Assembly (NCBI GenBank): GCA_003228915.1 | Contig: QIGL01000041.1 | Coordinates: forward strand, 1 to 44,031 | Direction of reading: 5' to 3' | DNA length: 44,031 nucleotides | DNA from: Acidiferrobacteraceae bacterium | Lineage (GTDB): Bacteria; Pseudomonadota; Gammaproteobacteria; Acidiferrobacterales; SZUA-150 | Shown: piece by piece, positions 9,092 to 17,231 of the stretch | How positions within the stretch are numbered: the first letter of the stretch is position 1 | Layout of the letters: every line of letters starts with the position of its first letter | The notes under the pieces: generated by a model | Database searches by the model: none | Seen by the model: the letters and a program-made list of their open reading frames with translations, nothing else | What the model was told of the DNA's origin: nothing | Made by a program: the position numbers and the translations under genes

Positions 9092-9952
9092 ATGACTAAT
9101 AAATATCCGTTAGCGATCAATTTTCATAATGATGCCGGGCTCGCCAGTTACACCCGGGCGATTAATGCTTTACCCATTTTATCTGCCGCCGAAGAAAAAA
9201 ACCTGGCAACTTTATACCGTGATAATGGTGATCTGAAGGCCGCCCAACAACTGGTTATTTCCCAGTTGCGCTCCGTCATGCGTGTGGCCAAAGGTTTTGC
9301 CGGTTACGGCCTGCCCATGGGTGACCTGGTTCAGGAAGGCAATATCGGCCTGATGAAGGCGGTTAAACATTTTGATCCGGAGCGCGGCGTGCGCCTGGTT
9401 TCATTTGCCATTCACTGGATCAAGGCAGAAATTTATGACTTCGTGCTCAAGAACTGGCGCATTGTCAAAGTCGCCACCACCAAGGCCCAGCGCAAATTAT
9501 TTTTTAACCTGCGCAAGTCACGAAAACATCTTGGCTGGTTAAGCGGACAGGAAGTCTCGGACATGGCAACCAACCTGGATGTCCCGGAAAAAACCGTGCT
9601 GGAAATGGAATCACGATTAACCGGTCGCGACATGGCCTTTGATGCCGACAACCAGGACAACGATGATGAATTCCGCAGCGCACCTGCGGGCTTCATCCAG
9701 GACATGCGTTACAACCCTGAACAACTGGCCATACAAAATGATCAGACCAGCGATCGTAGCAATAAAATATCAGTCGCCTTAAAAGGTCTGGATGAGAGAA
9801 GTCGCGACATTATCAGCAGCCGCTGGTTGTCTGGTAAAAAAGCGACCCTCCATGAACTGGCCGCTAAATACGACATCTCGGCAGAACGCATCAGGCAAAT
9901 TGAAAAAAAGGCACTGGGTAATATGAAAGGGTCTTTGTCATTCGATACTTGA
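9092..9952 (+). CDS. rpoH: RNA polymerase heat-shock sigma factor (sigma-32)
   Basis: Sigma factor for cytoplasmic heat-shock genes, 286 aa. Region 2 contains GDLVQEGNIGLMKAVKHFDPERGVRLVSFA and the aromatic WIKAEIYDFVLKNWRIV. The RpoH box QRKLFFNLR is at 133-141 and distinguishes it from RpoD and RpoS. Region 4 ends with an HTH (ATLHELAAKYDISAERIRQIEKKAL). The Shine-Dalgarno is GGGAGAGG at 9078-9085. The leader can form a small TATTAG/CTAATA hairpin (9058-9063 with 9070-9075) directly before it, which might affect translation. The promoter region carries sigma-E and CIRCE signals. Confidence 0.97.
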   Translation: MTNKYPLAINFHNDAGLASYTRAINALPILSAAEEKNLATLYRDNGDLKAAQQLVISQLRSVMRVAKGFAGYGLPMGDLVQEGNIGLMKAVKHFDPERGVRLVSFAIHWIKAEIYDFVLKNWRIVKVATTKAQRKLFFNLRKSRKHLGWLSGQEVSDMATNLDVPEKTVLEMESRLTGRDMAFDADNQDNDDEFRSAPAGFIQDMRYNPEQLAIQNDQTSDRSNKISVALKGLDERSRDIISSRWLSGKKATLHELAAKYDISAERIRQIEKKALGNMKGSLSFDT

Positions 9953-9984
9953 TAGGACTTTAGTCAGGTTTCGTCATGACGAGC

Positions 9985-10014
9985 AAAAGCCACCCATACG
10001 GGTGGCTTTTTTTT
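9985..10014 (+). terminator. Rho-independent terminator after rpoH
   Basis: An 11-base perfect stem (9985-9995 with 10000-10010, core GCCACCC/GGGTGGC) with a 4-base ATAC loop is followed by a run of eight T. It lies 32 bases after the rpoH stop. Confidence 0.93.
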
Positions 10015-10300
10015 GTGCTCAATACTGATAGCTGCCCCAGTTAAGCCATGCGCAATACTCCTTATTTTGAGTAACATTGATAGTGTTGCAACGACCGGTT
10101 GAGTTCAAGACTGCTAATGTACGAGAAATAAAGCTATATAATTTAGAGGTAGACAGTTAATGTGCAGTATTGATATTTGTCATCAATTACAATTACGTTT
10201 GTATGCTATCTGTAAGCCAAAGTGTGTATAGTCTCTCGGAAAATAGTACTAATAGATTAATACAAATAAATGAATCAGATTTAAGGATGGGAATCTGAAT
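10015..10300. other. AT-rich spacer before the rhombotarget lipoprotein gene
   Basis: No coding region is supported here. The segment is more AT-rich than the rpoH side and includes isolated TATAAT-like hexamers (10137-10142 and TATAGT at 10227-10232) without convincing -35 partners. The promoter of the lipoprotein gene probably lies here but I cannot fix it. Confidence 0.4.
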
Positions 10301-11245
10301 ATGAACAAGATAAAACTCTCCCTCATACTGACATTTGTTATTTCAATTTTAGGATGCGTTAGCCAACAAACAAGAACAAAAAGTAGTGTTGTTGACTATT
10401 TATATCCAGGTGGTTCAGAGGAAATAATTCGACCGTCTGTGCCCACCCTGAAACTACCACTTAAAGTTGGTATCGCTTTTGTCCCGGAACAAGAAATAAC
10501 AAGTCGAGGTCGGAATATATGGACAGGCATTACAGGAAATAGCGCTTCACTTGCAGGAACTACACTTACATCATCAAAAAAATCTAAACTACTTGATAGA
10601 GTAGCAAGCAACTTTAGAAAACTAGAATTCGTGAGTGATATTGAAGTCATTCCTTCTGAATACCTGACAACTAAAGGTGGGTTTTCTAATCTTCAGCAAA
10701 TTCAAACAATGTACGGAATTGATGTGATCGCGTTAGTTTCATATGATCAAGTACAGTTTACTGATGAAGGCTATTTATCACTAACATATTGGACGATTGT
10801 AGGTGCTTATGTTGTATCAGGTGAGAAAAATCAAACAAGTACAATGTTAGATACTGTTGTATATGATATTAAAAGTAAAAAAATGCTTTTTCGAGCACCC
10901 GGAACAAGTGAAGTAAAAGGCAACGCTACACCTATTAATCTTAGTGAGGAACTTAGAGTCGATAGTATTCAGGGCTTTGACCTTGCAGCTGATAAGATGA
11001 CAGAAAATCTAAAAACACAACTTGACAGTTTCAAAGAAAAAATAAAAAGAAATCCAGAGCAGGTTAAAATTGTCCACAGAAAAGGTTATTCGAGTGGTGG
11101 TGGTGGCGCTATCAGCTTGTATGAACTAGCAATATTTTTACTCATTGCAATGGCGTTACTTAAAAAACTAATACAAAGCAGACTGCAAGGCAGTATGAAT
11201 ATAAACACTGTAATGATCAATCAAGAGAAAAACAAACAAGAATGA
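10301..11245 (+). CDS. rhombotarget-type lipoprotein with GlyGly-CTERM tail
   Basis: The 314-aa product has a lipoprotein signal ending in ILGC (Cys19). The middle (KVGIAFVPEQ near 55-64, then an alpha/beta region with a conserved-looking IDVIALVSYDQVQF) resembles the family annotated as rhombotarget lipoprotein. Near the C-terminus a GGGG motif (266-269) is followed by one hydrophobic helix (about 271-287) and basic residues (KK). This is the GlyGly-CTERM layout recognised by rhombosortase proteases. Unusually, about 25 residues follow the tail and overlap the 3' end of cyoE by 78 bases. The gene is clearly more AT-rich than its neighbours, which suggests acquisition. No rhombosortase gene is in the window. 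Function unknown. Confidence 0.75.
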   Translation: MNKIKLSLILTFVISILGCVSQQTRTKSSVVDYLYPGGSEEIIRPSVPTLKLPLKVGIAFVPEQEITSRGRNIWTGITGNSASLAGTTLTSSKKSKLLDRVASNFRKLEFVSDIEVIPSEYLTTKGGFSNLQQIQTMYGIDVIALVSYDQVQFTDEGYLSLTYWTIVGAYVVSGEKNQTSTMLDTVVYDIKSKKMLFRAPGTSEVKGNATPINLSEELRVDSIQGFDLAADKMTENLKTQLDSFKEKIKRNPEQVKIVHRKGYSSGGGGAISLYELAIFLLIAMALLKKLIQSRLQGSMNINTVMINQEKNKQE

Positions 11246-12142
11246 AAGATACTGGATGGAAAAAATAAATGTTTTTCTTGATAACCGGTCGCTGTAATTG
11301 CGGTAGAGTTTCCAGGCATAAATCAGGAATATAATATTTAATATACTGGCACCGATTAAATAAATAATGCCTGCCATTTTTGTGGCGTAAGGCATGGTGG
11401 TGACCGCAGTCAGTAATATTGTATATAAAAGAATATGTAATCTTGTGATACCGGCGCCGTGGGTAACAGGTAACATGGGAATGTCGACCTTGGCGTATTC
11501 CTTCTCGCGGTAAAGCGCCAGCGCCCAGAAGTGTGGTGGCGTCCAGAGAAAAATAATTAAAAATAATAACAAGGCATCGGCAGTGACTTCTCCGGTCACT
11601 GCAGTCCACCCCAGTACCGGTGGGGCGGCACCGGCAGCACCACCAATGACGATATTCTGGGGCGTGGCCCGTTTCAGGAAAAGGGTATAAACAACCGAGT
11701 AACCCATCAGTGCACTAAAGGTCAAAACAGCCGTTAACATATTTGTTTTTAAAACCAGGATCACCATGGCAATAACCGCCAATATTAATGCGAATATCAC
11801 CGCCTCGGTGGTAGTCAACTGGCCTTGTGGTAATGGCCGGTACTGTGTGCGTCCCATGATGGCGTCAGATTTTTGATCAACAATATGGTTAATAGCCGCA
11901 GCAGATCCAGCCGCCAGGCCAATACCGAGGGTTCCCCAGAATAATATCGATAAAGGAATCGCGCCTGATGTCGACAAGAACATGCCGACAACGGCAGTGA
12001 ATACAATCAACATCACCACACGGGGTTTGGTGAGCTCAAGAAATTCCTTCGCCAGGCCCATGAATCGTGGTTTCCGGGCTTTGGCGTCTGTTTTTATGTC
12101 ATCTACTGTGGCTGTTTCTTCTGATTTCATGTGTTTAACCAA
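11168..12142 (-). CDS. cyoE: protoheme IX farnesyltransferase (heme O synthase)
   Basis: Polytopic inner-membrane enzyme (UbiA superfamily, also called CtaB) that adds a farnesyl group to heme B to make heme O, needed for haem-copper oxidases. It is 324 aa with many membrane segments. The prenyl-diphosphate-binding motif is NHIVDQKSDAIMGRTQYRP, and WTPPHFWALAL is the second conserved loop. It overlaps the SCO-like gene by 8 bases. The C-terminus (after FLLIDHY) runs about a dozen residues beyond where the family usually ends and lies inside the convergent lipoprotein gene, consistent with a rearranged 3' end. In related clusters ctaA sits just upstream; here it does not. Confidence 0.95.
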   Translation of the reverse strand: MVKHMKSEETATVDDIKTDAKARKPRFMGLAKEFLELTKPRVVMLIVFTAVVGMFLSTSGAIPLSILFWGTLGIGLAAGSAAAINHIVDQKSDAIMGRTQYRPLPQGQLTTTEAVIFALILAVIAMVILVLKTNMLTAVLTFSALMGYSVVYTLFLKRATPQNIVIGGAAGAAPPVLGWTAVTGEVTADALLLFLIIFLWTPPHFWALALYREKEYAKVDIPMLPVTHGAGITRLHILLYTILLTAVTTMPYATKMAGIIYLIGASILNIIFLIYAWKLYRNYSDRLSRKTFIFSIQYLSFLFVFLLIDHYSVYIHTALQSALY

Positions 12143-12764
12143 TTTGTGACTTACGCAACAATTTCTTCAGGTCTTTGTAAATGTCATTGCCAACAGTTCC
12201 CTGCTCATAATACATCATCAGGTTGCCATGGGGGTCCATCAGGTATATCCGGTGTGAGCCGGGGACATCGTCATTGTCATCTATTTTAAACTGTTCGACC
12301 AATTTTTTTATTTCTTTTTGCGGTGAATTAACCACAATCATTTTCGGATATTCCTTGGCCAGCAATGACCTTAATGCTGGCAAGCCATCATTATCTGTCA
12401 CAATCATATAACGTCGTAATCGTGGTTGATGTTTTGCCTGCAAGGTATGCACTTGCCGCATTTTATACAAGTTGTCTTTGCATGGTTGTTGGCAATTAGC
12501 GGGGCTAACGATAATCATGGCCCATTTATATTTAATATCATCCAGTCCCAGGTTGTTACCGGTAATGGTCTTTAGTGAAAATTCGTCCAGGGGTCGCGCC
12601 GGTACAATTAATGTCCCGTAATTACTGGTCGTGGCTGGTCGCCAGTCACTATTAAACAACCATACCGCGTAAAATAACGGGCCCAGAAATAACACCACCA
12701 GGATAATGATGATTATTTTGTTAATTTTGTTCTTACTTATATTTTCTTTTTCCAGATTTGTCAT
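12135..12764 (-). CDS. SCO-like thioredoxin-fold cytochrome oxidase assembly protein
   Basis: The 209-aa product has one N-terminal membrane anchor (about 16-36), then a periplasmic thioredoxin-like domain. It has a CxxxC pair (Cys91, Cys95 in SPANCQQPC), the spacing used by SCO copper chaperones, and a later His171 in GSHRIYLMDPHGN that could complete a copper site. This matches the small SCO-like protein regularly found between surf1 and ctaA in proteobacterial cox clusters. The likely role is metallation or redox priming of the CuA centre of Cox2. It is not a full SenC/Sco1: similarity is visible only around the motif and the fold. Confidence 0.8.
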   Translation of the reverse strand: MTNLEKENISKNKINKIIIIILVVLFLGPLFYAVWLFNSDWRPATTSNYGTLIVPARPLDEFSLKTITGNNLGLDDIKYKWAMIIVSPANCQQPCKDNLYKMRQVHTLQAKHQPRLRRYMIVTDNDGLPALRSLLAKEYPKMIVVNSPQKEIKKLVEQFKIDDNDDVPGSHRIYLMDPHGNLMMYYEQGTVGNDIYKDLKKLLRKSQIG

Positions 12765-12785
12765 CTCAAAACCTTGTTCAATCGT

Positions 12786-13550
12786 TTACGCATCCGCATC
12801 AGTTTCATTATCTTTTTTATCTTTATTAACATTCTTTTTTTTCTTGAAAGTAGCCAACAGCAACATCACCGTTAAGACCAGTGCCAGCGCAAACCACTGG
12901 AAGGCATAACCATGATGTACTGCAATACCCGCATCCAGTCGTTTCCAGTGCCTGACATATCCACCGGCTTCACTTTCCGGCTCCAGCAGTATCATTGCCG
13001 GTTGTGTTTGCAAACCGGTTAATTTTTGAAAATGATCAATATCCAGTCGCGGCCAGACCGTTTGCCAGGGACTGGCAAATACCGGTAACTCGCCAAGCTG
13101 AAAGCCCCCCTTAACCGGGATCGTGGCAATACCTGTCACTGTTTGCAAACCCTTGGGCGGGTCTACCCTGGGCAAAATTTGCCGCGACTGGCCCAGGAGC
13201 ACCCAACCACGATTCACCAGTATCCGGGTATCACTACCTTTGATAATAATCGGCGTAATAACATGATAACCTGCCCGCCCCTCATGGGTACGATTATCCA
13301 ACAATATCTGGCGGGCGGGATCGTAATAACCACTGGCAGTAACCCGGTAAAAACGTAAATCATCCGCTGCCTGTAATAGACCCGTAACGTTTACGGGGCC
13401 CACGGTTGCCCGGCGGTCGTATTCGTTTTGTAAAATCTGTTTTTCTTCGGCCCGGTTTAATTGCCACACCCCAAGTGAAACCAGGATAGGCAACGCCAGC
13501 GTGGCTGCCAGAATAATACCGAGTGCTGGTTTTAGTTTTTTTAGTGACAT
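12786..13550 (-). CDS. SURF1 family cytochrome oxidase assembly protein
   Basis: Inner-membrane protein of 254 aa with two membrane segments, near 12-28 and 219-238, flanking a periplasmic domain. This is the standard SURF1 topology. Family signatures are LGVWQLNRAEEK near the first helix, ILVNRGWVLLG in the middle and HHGYAFQWFALA at the second helix. SURF1 assists insertion of haem into oxidase subunit I. The Lys/Asp-rich tail (KKKKNVNKDKKDNE) is cytoplasmic. It is followed by the SCO-like gene after 21 bases. Confidence 0.93.
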   Translation of the reverse strand: MSLKKLKPALGIILAATLALPILVSLGVWQLNRAEEKQILQNEYDRRATVGPVNVTGLLQAADDLRFYRVTASGYYDPARQILLDNRTHEGRAGYHVITPIIIKGSDTRILVNRGWVLLGQSRQILPRVDPPKGLQTVTGIATIPVKGGFQLGELPVFASPWQTVWPRLDIDHFQKLTGLQTQPAMILLEPESEAGGYVRHWKRLDAGIAVHHGYAFQWFALALVLTVMLLLATFKKKKNVNKDKKDNETDADA

Positions 13551-13632
13551 GGATACTGGTTATAAAATTCTATTGGGCACAAGCCACACACAGGGTTTAT
13601 AATCACCGTTTTTTGGGAACAATAGATTTATC

Positions 13633-13833
13633 ATGTTAATTAAAGCCGTCGTTATCCTGCTTCTGGTCCTGATTATTGGTAGCCTGTTTTCCGGGTTGCT
13701 GTTTATGTTTAAAGATAAAAGCAATAGCGATCGCATGGTTAAGGCGCTGACGATCCGTATTGGCTTATCGATATTCCTGTTTATATTGTTAATGGCAGGA
13801 TTTTATTTTGGCCTGATTCCAGGACACAGGTAA
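13633..13833 (+). CDS. twin-transmembrane protein, DUF2909 family
   Basis: Small inner-membrane protein of 66 aa with two predicted helices (about 4-27 and 43-62) separated by a basic turn (KDKSNSDRMVKAL). It lies on the opposite strand between surf1 and cox3, the conserved position of the DUF2909 family in gammaproteobacterial oxidase clusters. The role is not established; conservation of context suggests a link to the oxidase. Confidence 0.88.
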   Translation: MLIKAVVILLLVLIIGSLFSGLLFMFKDKSNSDRMVKALTIRIGLSIFLFILLMAGFYFGLIPGHR

Positions 13834-13850
13834 GCTTGTGCCGGAAAGAG

Positions 13851-13881
13851 AAAAGGCGCTGCCCAAACTTCGACAACGCCT
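13851..13881 (-). terminator. Possible terminator of the cox operon
   Basis: Read on the minus strand, AGGCGTTGTC pairs with GGCAGCGCCT (10 bp including two G-U pairs) around an 8-base loop and is followed by TTTTCTC. It lies 55 bases after the cox3 stop. The T-run is short, so termination may be partial, allowing some read-through toward surf1. Confidence 0.5.
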
Positions 13882-13935
13882 CTTAATTTCCCCGCTTAAA
13901 TTTGTACCTGAACTAAAATTAAAGCCAATTCTGGT

Positions 13936-14817
13936 CTAGAACCAATATACGAATATAAATAACCCTAACCAGACGACATCCACAAAGTGCCAATACCAGG
14001 CAACACCTTCAAAACCAAAATGCTGATCAGGTTTAAAATGTCCCTTCATGCTACGAACCAGGATCACGATCAACATGATGGTGCCCATGGTCACATGAAA
14101 TCCGTGAAAGCCTGTCAGCATGTAAAACGTTGCGCCATAAACACCTGCGCTCATGGTCAGGTCCAGCTCAGTCCAGGCGTGGGCATATTCGTAGGCCTGT
14201 AAACTCAGGAATACAATACCCAGCAGGGATGTGATTGCCATCCAGAATACCAGGGAACCACGATTATCTTTTTTCAGTGCCCAGTGAGCAGCGGTTACAG
14301 TAGCGCCTGATGTTAACAAAATGGCGGTATTAATTGCCGGAATGCCCCAGGCACCCATAGGTGAAAACTGACCCGGGCCGGGCTCGGTGCCAGCTGCAAT
14401 TGCTTTCAGGGCATCGGGGCCCGGGCCTGCTGTCGGCCAGAGGCCATCAAATTCCGGCCAGAGCATATCGGTGGCAGCAAGCCACTCGACCGAAAATACT
14501 CGCACATAAAACAAGGCGCCAAAAAAGGCAGCAAAAAACATGACTTCCGAGAATATGAACCAGCCCATGCCCAGGCGGAATGACATGTCGACCTGGTCGT
14601 TATAAATGCCGGCCTCACTTTCAGCGATCACCTGACCAAACCAGCGAAACATGATGTAAACAATAATCGCTCCGCCCACGAGCATCAACCATGGCCCGGG
14701 GGCATAGCCGTTAATTTGTAAAATAAAACCGAGCGCCGTTATGAACAGCCCCGATGACATGATAACTGGCCAGGGACTTGGCTCTGGTAAATAATAACCA
14801 CCATTTGCTGTGGACAT
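13936..14817 (-). CDS. cytochrome c oxidase subunit III
   Basis: Integral subunit of the aa3/caa3 oxidase, 293 aa with seven predicted membrane helices. Typical segments are ESEAGIYNDQVDMSFRLGMGWFIFSEVMFFAAFF, NTAILLTSGATVTAAHWAL and GFHGFHVTMGTIML, with a final WYWHFVDVVWLGLFIFVYWF. It follows ctaG in the cox2-cox1-ctaG-cox3 order. A DUF2909 gene converges on it. Confidence 0.97.
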   Translation of the reverse strand: MSTANGGYYLPEPSPWPVIMSSGLFITALGFILQINGYAPGPWLMLVGGAIIVYIMFRWFGQVIAESEAGIYNDQVDMSFRLGMGWFIFSEVMFFAAFFGALFYVRVFSVEWLAATDMLWPEFDGLWPTAGPGPDALKAIAAGTEPGPGQFSPMGAWGIPAINTAILLTSGATVTAAHWALKKDNRGSLVFWMAITSLLGIVFLSLQAYEYAHAWTELDLTMSAGVYGATFYMLTGFHGFHVTMGTIMLIVILVRSMKGHFKPDQHFGFEGVAWYWHFVDVVWLGLFIFVYWF

Positions 14818-14847
14818 ATGCTTATCCTCTATTTCTAAAGTTACAAT

Positions 14848-15447
14848 TTATTTTGAATTATTCACTACAACCGCTACTGACTGATTTTTTGTTGATCCTG
14901 TATCAGTTTTGGCTGGCTTTATATTTTTAGCACTGTTAAAAAATGTATAGGCCAGTGTAATGGTATCAACCTCTGGCGCCAGTTTACTGTCTACAACAAA
15001 CTGGACCGCCATCTCTTTTTCTTCGCCCGGCTGCAGTACTTGCTGGGTAAAACAAAAACACTCAATTTTCTTAAAGTGATTGGCTGCCTTACTGGGCGCC
15101 ACACTGGGTACTGCCTGACCGGTAATCACTTCGTCTGATATATTCCTGGCCAGGAATTTAACAGTCGTTAATTCTCCGGGGTGAACACTAATTTTTTTTT
15201 GTAAAGCCTTAAACTGCCACGGTAAATTTGTATTTACCATGGTCGTAAATTCAACTTTAACTATCCGATCAAAAATAATTTTCTGATTTTTTGTTTCGCT
15301 AACATCTGCCCGCTGGGTTTTGCCATTGATCCCCGTGACATCACACAACAAGTCATATAAAGGTACCAGCGCATAACCAAAACCAAACATGGCAACTGCA
15401 ACCAGCAGTAAGCGCGTAGCCGTTTTTTTGTTGGTCTGCTCGCTCAC
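14848..15447 (-). CDS. ctaG: cytochrome c oxidase assembly factor CtaG/Cox11
   Basis: Copper chaperone that delivers Cu to the CuB site of oxidase subunit I. It is 199 aa, with one N-terminal membrane helix (about 11-30) and a periplasmic Ig-like domain. The copper-binding CFCF motif is at 130-133 (Cys130, Cys132). Translation starts at a GTG whose last two bases overlap the TGA of the preceding 35-aa gene (GTGA overlap), indicating translational coupling. The C-terminal tail (about 175-199) is a low-complexity extension. Confidence 0.95.
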   Translation of the reverse strand: MSEQTNKKTATRLLLVAVAMFGFGYALVPLYDLLCDVTGINGKTQRADVSETKNQKIIFDRIVKVEFTTMVNTNLPWQFKALQKKISVHPGELTTVKFLARNISDEVITGQAVPSVAPSKAANHFKKIECFCFTQQVLQPGEEKEMAVQFVVDSKLAPEVDTITLAYTFFNSAKNIKPAKTDTGSTKNQSVAVVVNNSK

Positions 15448-15551
15448 GTCCAGTCCTTAAAAAAAGCGGAAATATAGGCTGCCAAGGCAATACTGCCGGC
15501 AATAATGACAGTAATGATGATGCGCTTCTTTTGACTCATTTTGTCAGTCAT
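15444..15551 (-). CDS. cytochrome oxidase small assembly protein (35 aa)
   Basis: Short frame encoding MTDKMSQKKR, then one hydrophobic helix (IIITVIIAGSIALAAYISA) and the tail FFKDWT. Its stop TGA overlaps the GTG start of ctaG. A basic N-terminus plus a single helix at this position between cox1 and ctaG matches the very small membrane proteins seen in other gammaproteobacterial cox operons. An internal ATG at codon 5 is an alternative start. It is easily missed because of its length. Confidence 0.8.
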   Translation of the reverse strand: MTDKMSQKKRIIITVIIAGSIALAAYISAFFKDWT

Positions 15552-15644
15552 ATCAGCTACCTTTTTTACCAAAAATATTTACTAAACAAAAACAATATAA
15601 GTCAGGACGAAATTTTCAAGTCTCGCCGGTCCTTATTAACTTGT

Positions 15645-17201
15645 CTAACTTACCTTCGGTGGTGTTTCAAAGGTGTGGTATGGCGCAGGTGAAGGAACCG
15701 TCCATTCCAGACCTTCTGCCCCTTCCCAAACCTGGTCTGTTGCCTTGGTACCACCCTTAACAGTCTTCCAGACAAGATAGAAGAAAATTAATTGCGAGAA
15801 CACGGCAAGAAAAGCACCATAGGTTGACCACATATTAAATTCTGCAAATTGTAGCGCGTAGTCAGGAATACGTCTTGGCATACCTGCCAGTCCCGAGAAA
15901 TGTTGTGGGAAAAAGGTCAAATTAATACCAATCATGGTTAACCAAAAATGGAGCTTGCCGATACCTTCCGAATACATGTGGCCAGTCCATTTTGGCAACC
16001 AGTAATAAACGGCTGTGAATAGACCCAGCACCGAGCCACCGACAATTACGTAATGAAAATGGGCAACCACGAAATAGGTGTCATGGTACTGGAAGTCTAC
16101 CGGCGTTAACGCCAGCATCAGGCCAGTGACCCCACCCATGGTAAAGGTAAATACCGTGGCAATGGCAAAAAGCATGGGTGTCTCAAAGGTCATGGAACCC
16201 TGCCACATGGTGGCTACCCAGTTAAATACCTTCACGCCTGTTGGTACCGCGATCAGCATGGTGGCATACATGAAAAATAACTCGCCGGCCATGGGCATAC
16301 CAACGGTATACATATGATGGGCCCAAACAATGAATGACAGGAAGGCAATGGCTGCGGTTGCAAATACCATGGAGCTGTAACCAAATAACGGCTTACGAGC
16401 AAAGGTAGGAATTACCTGGGAAATCACACCAAATGCTGGCAACACCAGGATGTAAACCTCGGGATGCCCAAAGAACCAGAATATATGCTGGAACAAGACA
16501 GGGTCACCACCACCGGCCGCATCAAAAAACTGGGTGCCGAAATGACGATCGGTCAGCAACATGGTGACAGCGCCGGCGAATACCGGGATAGAAGCCAACA
16601 GCAAGAATGCAGTAATCAACCAGGTCCAGACAAACAACGGCATTTTCATTAAGTTCATGCCCGGTGCCCGCATATTCAGGATAGTCGCGATAATATTAAT
16701 CGAGCCTAAAATCGAAGATATGCCTAACATATGTACTGTCAGGATCGTGAAATCCATGCCCATACCACCTTGTATGCTCAAGGGCGGGTACAGTGTCCAG
16801 CCAGCAGCAGGGCCACCGCCGGGTACAAACAGCGAGATGATTAATAATGTCGCCGCGGGTGGTAATAACCAGAAGCTCCAGTTATTCAGTCGCGGCAAGG
16901 CCATATCTGGCGCCCCGATCATCATGGGAATCATCCAGTTGGCGAGGCCAACAAATGCCGGCATAATAAAACCAAACACCATGACCAGGGCATGGACCGT
17001 GGTCATCTGGTTGAAAAAATTAGGATCGACCAATTGTAAGCCGGGTTCAAATAACTCGGCCCGAATAACCAGCGACATGAGTGCGCCTATTATTGCCATC
17101 ATAAAAGCAAAGATCAGGTACATGGTACCGATGTCCTTGTGGTTGGTCGTAAACAACCAACGGCTCAGGCCGGTCGGACGATGATGTGCTGCTTCTGACA
17201 T
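15645..17201 (-). CDS. cytochrome c oxidase subunit I
   Basis: Catalytic subunit of a haem-copper oxidase, 518 aa with twelve expected helices. It shows the N-terminal [12 protein letters not shown], the haem a His in [12 protein letters not shown], the active-site [14 protein letters not shown] (His-Tyr crosslink and the Glu that defines the A1 subtype), the CuB pair WAHHMYTVG, and [12 protein letters not shown] with the haem a3 and haem a ligands. It sits 30 bases after cox2. The A1-type D-channel motif implies a proton-pumping, high-capacity aerobic oxidase. Whether it binds haem A or haem O is open because ctaA is not in the cluster. Confidence 0.98.
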   Translation of the reverse strand: MSEAAHHRPTGLSRWLFTTNHKDIGTMYLIFAFMMAIIGALMSLVIRAELFEPGLQLVDPNFFNQMTTVHALVMVFGFIMPAFVGLANWMIPMMIGAPDMALPRLNNWSFWLLPPAATLLIISLFVPGGGPAAGWTLYPPLSIQGGMGMDFTILTVHMLGISSILGSINIIATILNMRAPGMNLMKMPLFVWTWLITAFLLLASIPVFAGAVTMLLTDRHFGTQFFDAAGGGDPVLFQHIFWFFGHPEVYILVLPAFGVISQVIPTFARKPLFGYSSMVFATAAIAFLSFIVWAHHMYTVGMPMAGELFFMYATMLIAVPTGVKVFNWVATMWQGSMTFETPMLFAIATVFTFTMGGVTGLMLALTPVDFQYHDTYFVVAHFHYVIVGGSVLGLFTAVYYWLPKWTGHMYSEGIGKLHFWLTMIGINLTFFPQHFSGLAGMPRRIPDYALQFAEFNMWSTYGAFLAVFSQLIFFYLVWKTVKGGTKATDQVWEGAEGLEWTVPSPAPYHTFETPPKVS

Positions 17202-17231
17202 TTTTTTCTCCTCTTAAACCTTAACCAAATA

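Noticed and set aside
10137-10142. TATAAT hexamer as promoter of the rhombotarget lipoprotein gene
   Set aside because: It is about 160 bases from the start and has no matching -35 at 16-18 bases; such hexamers are expected by chance in AT-rich DNA.
16561-17184. 207-codon plus-strand frame opposite cox1
   Set aside because: It is a shadow of the strongly conserved cox1 coding sequence with no independent support.
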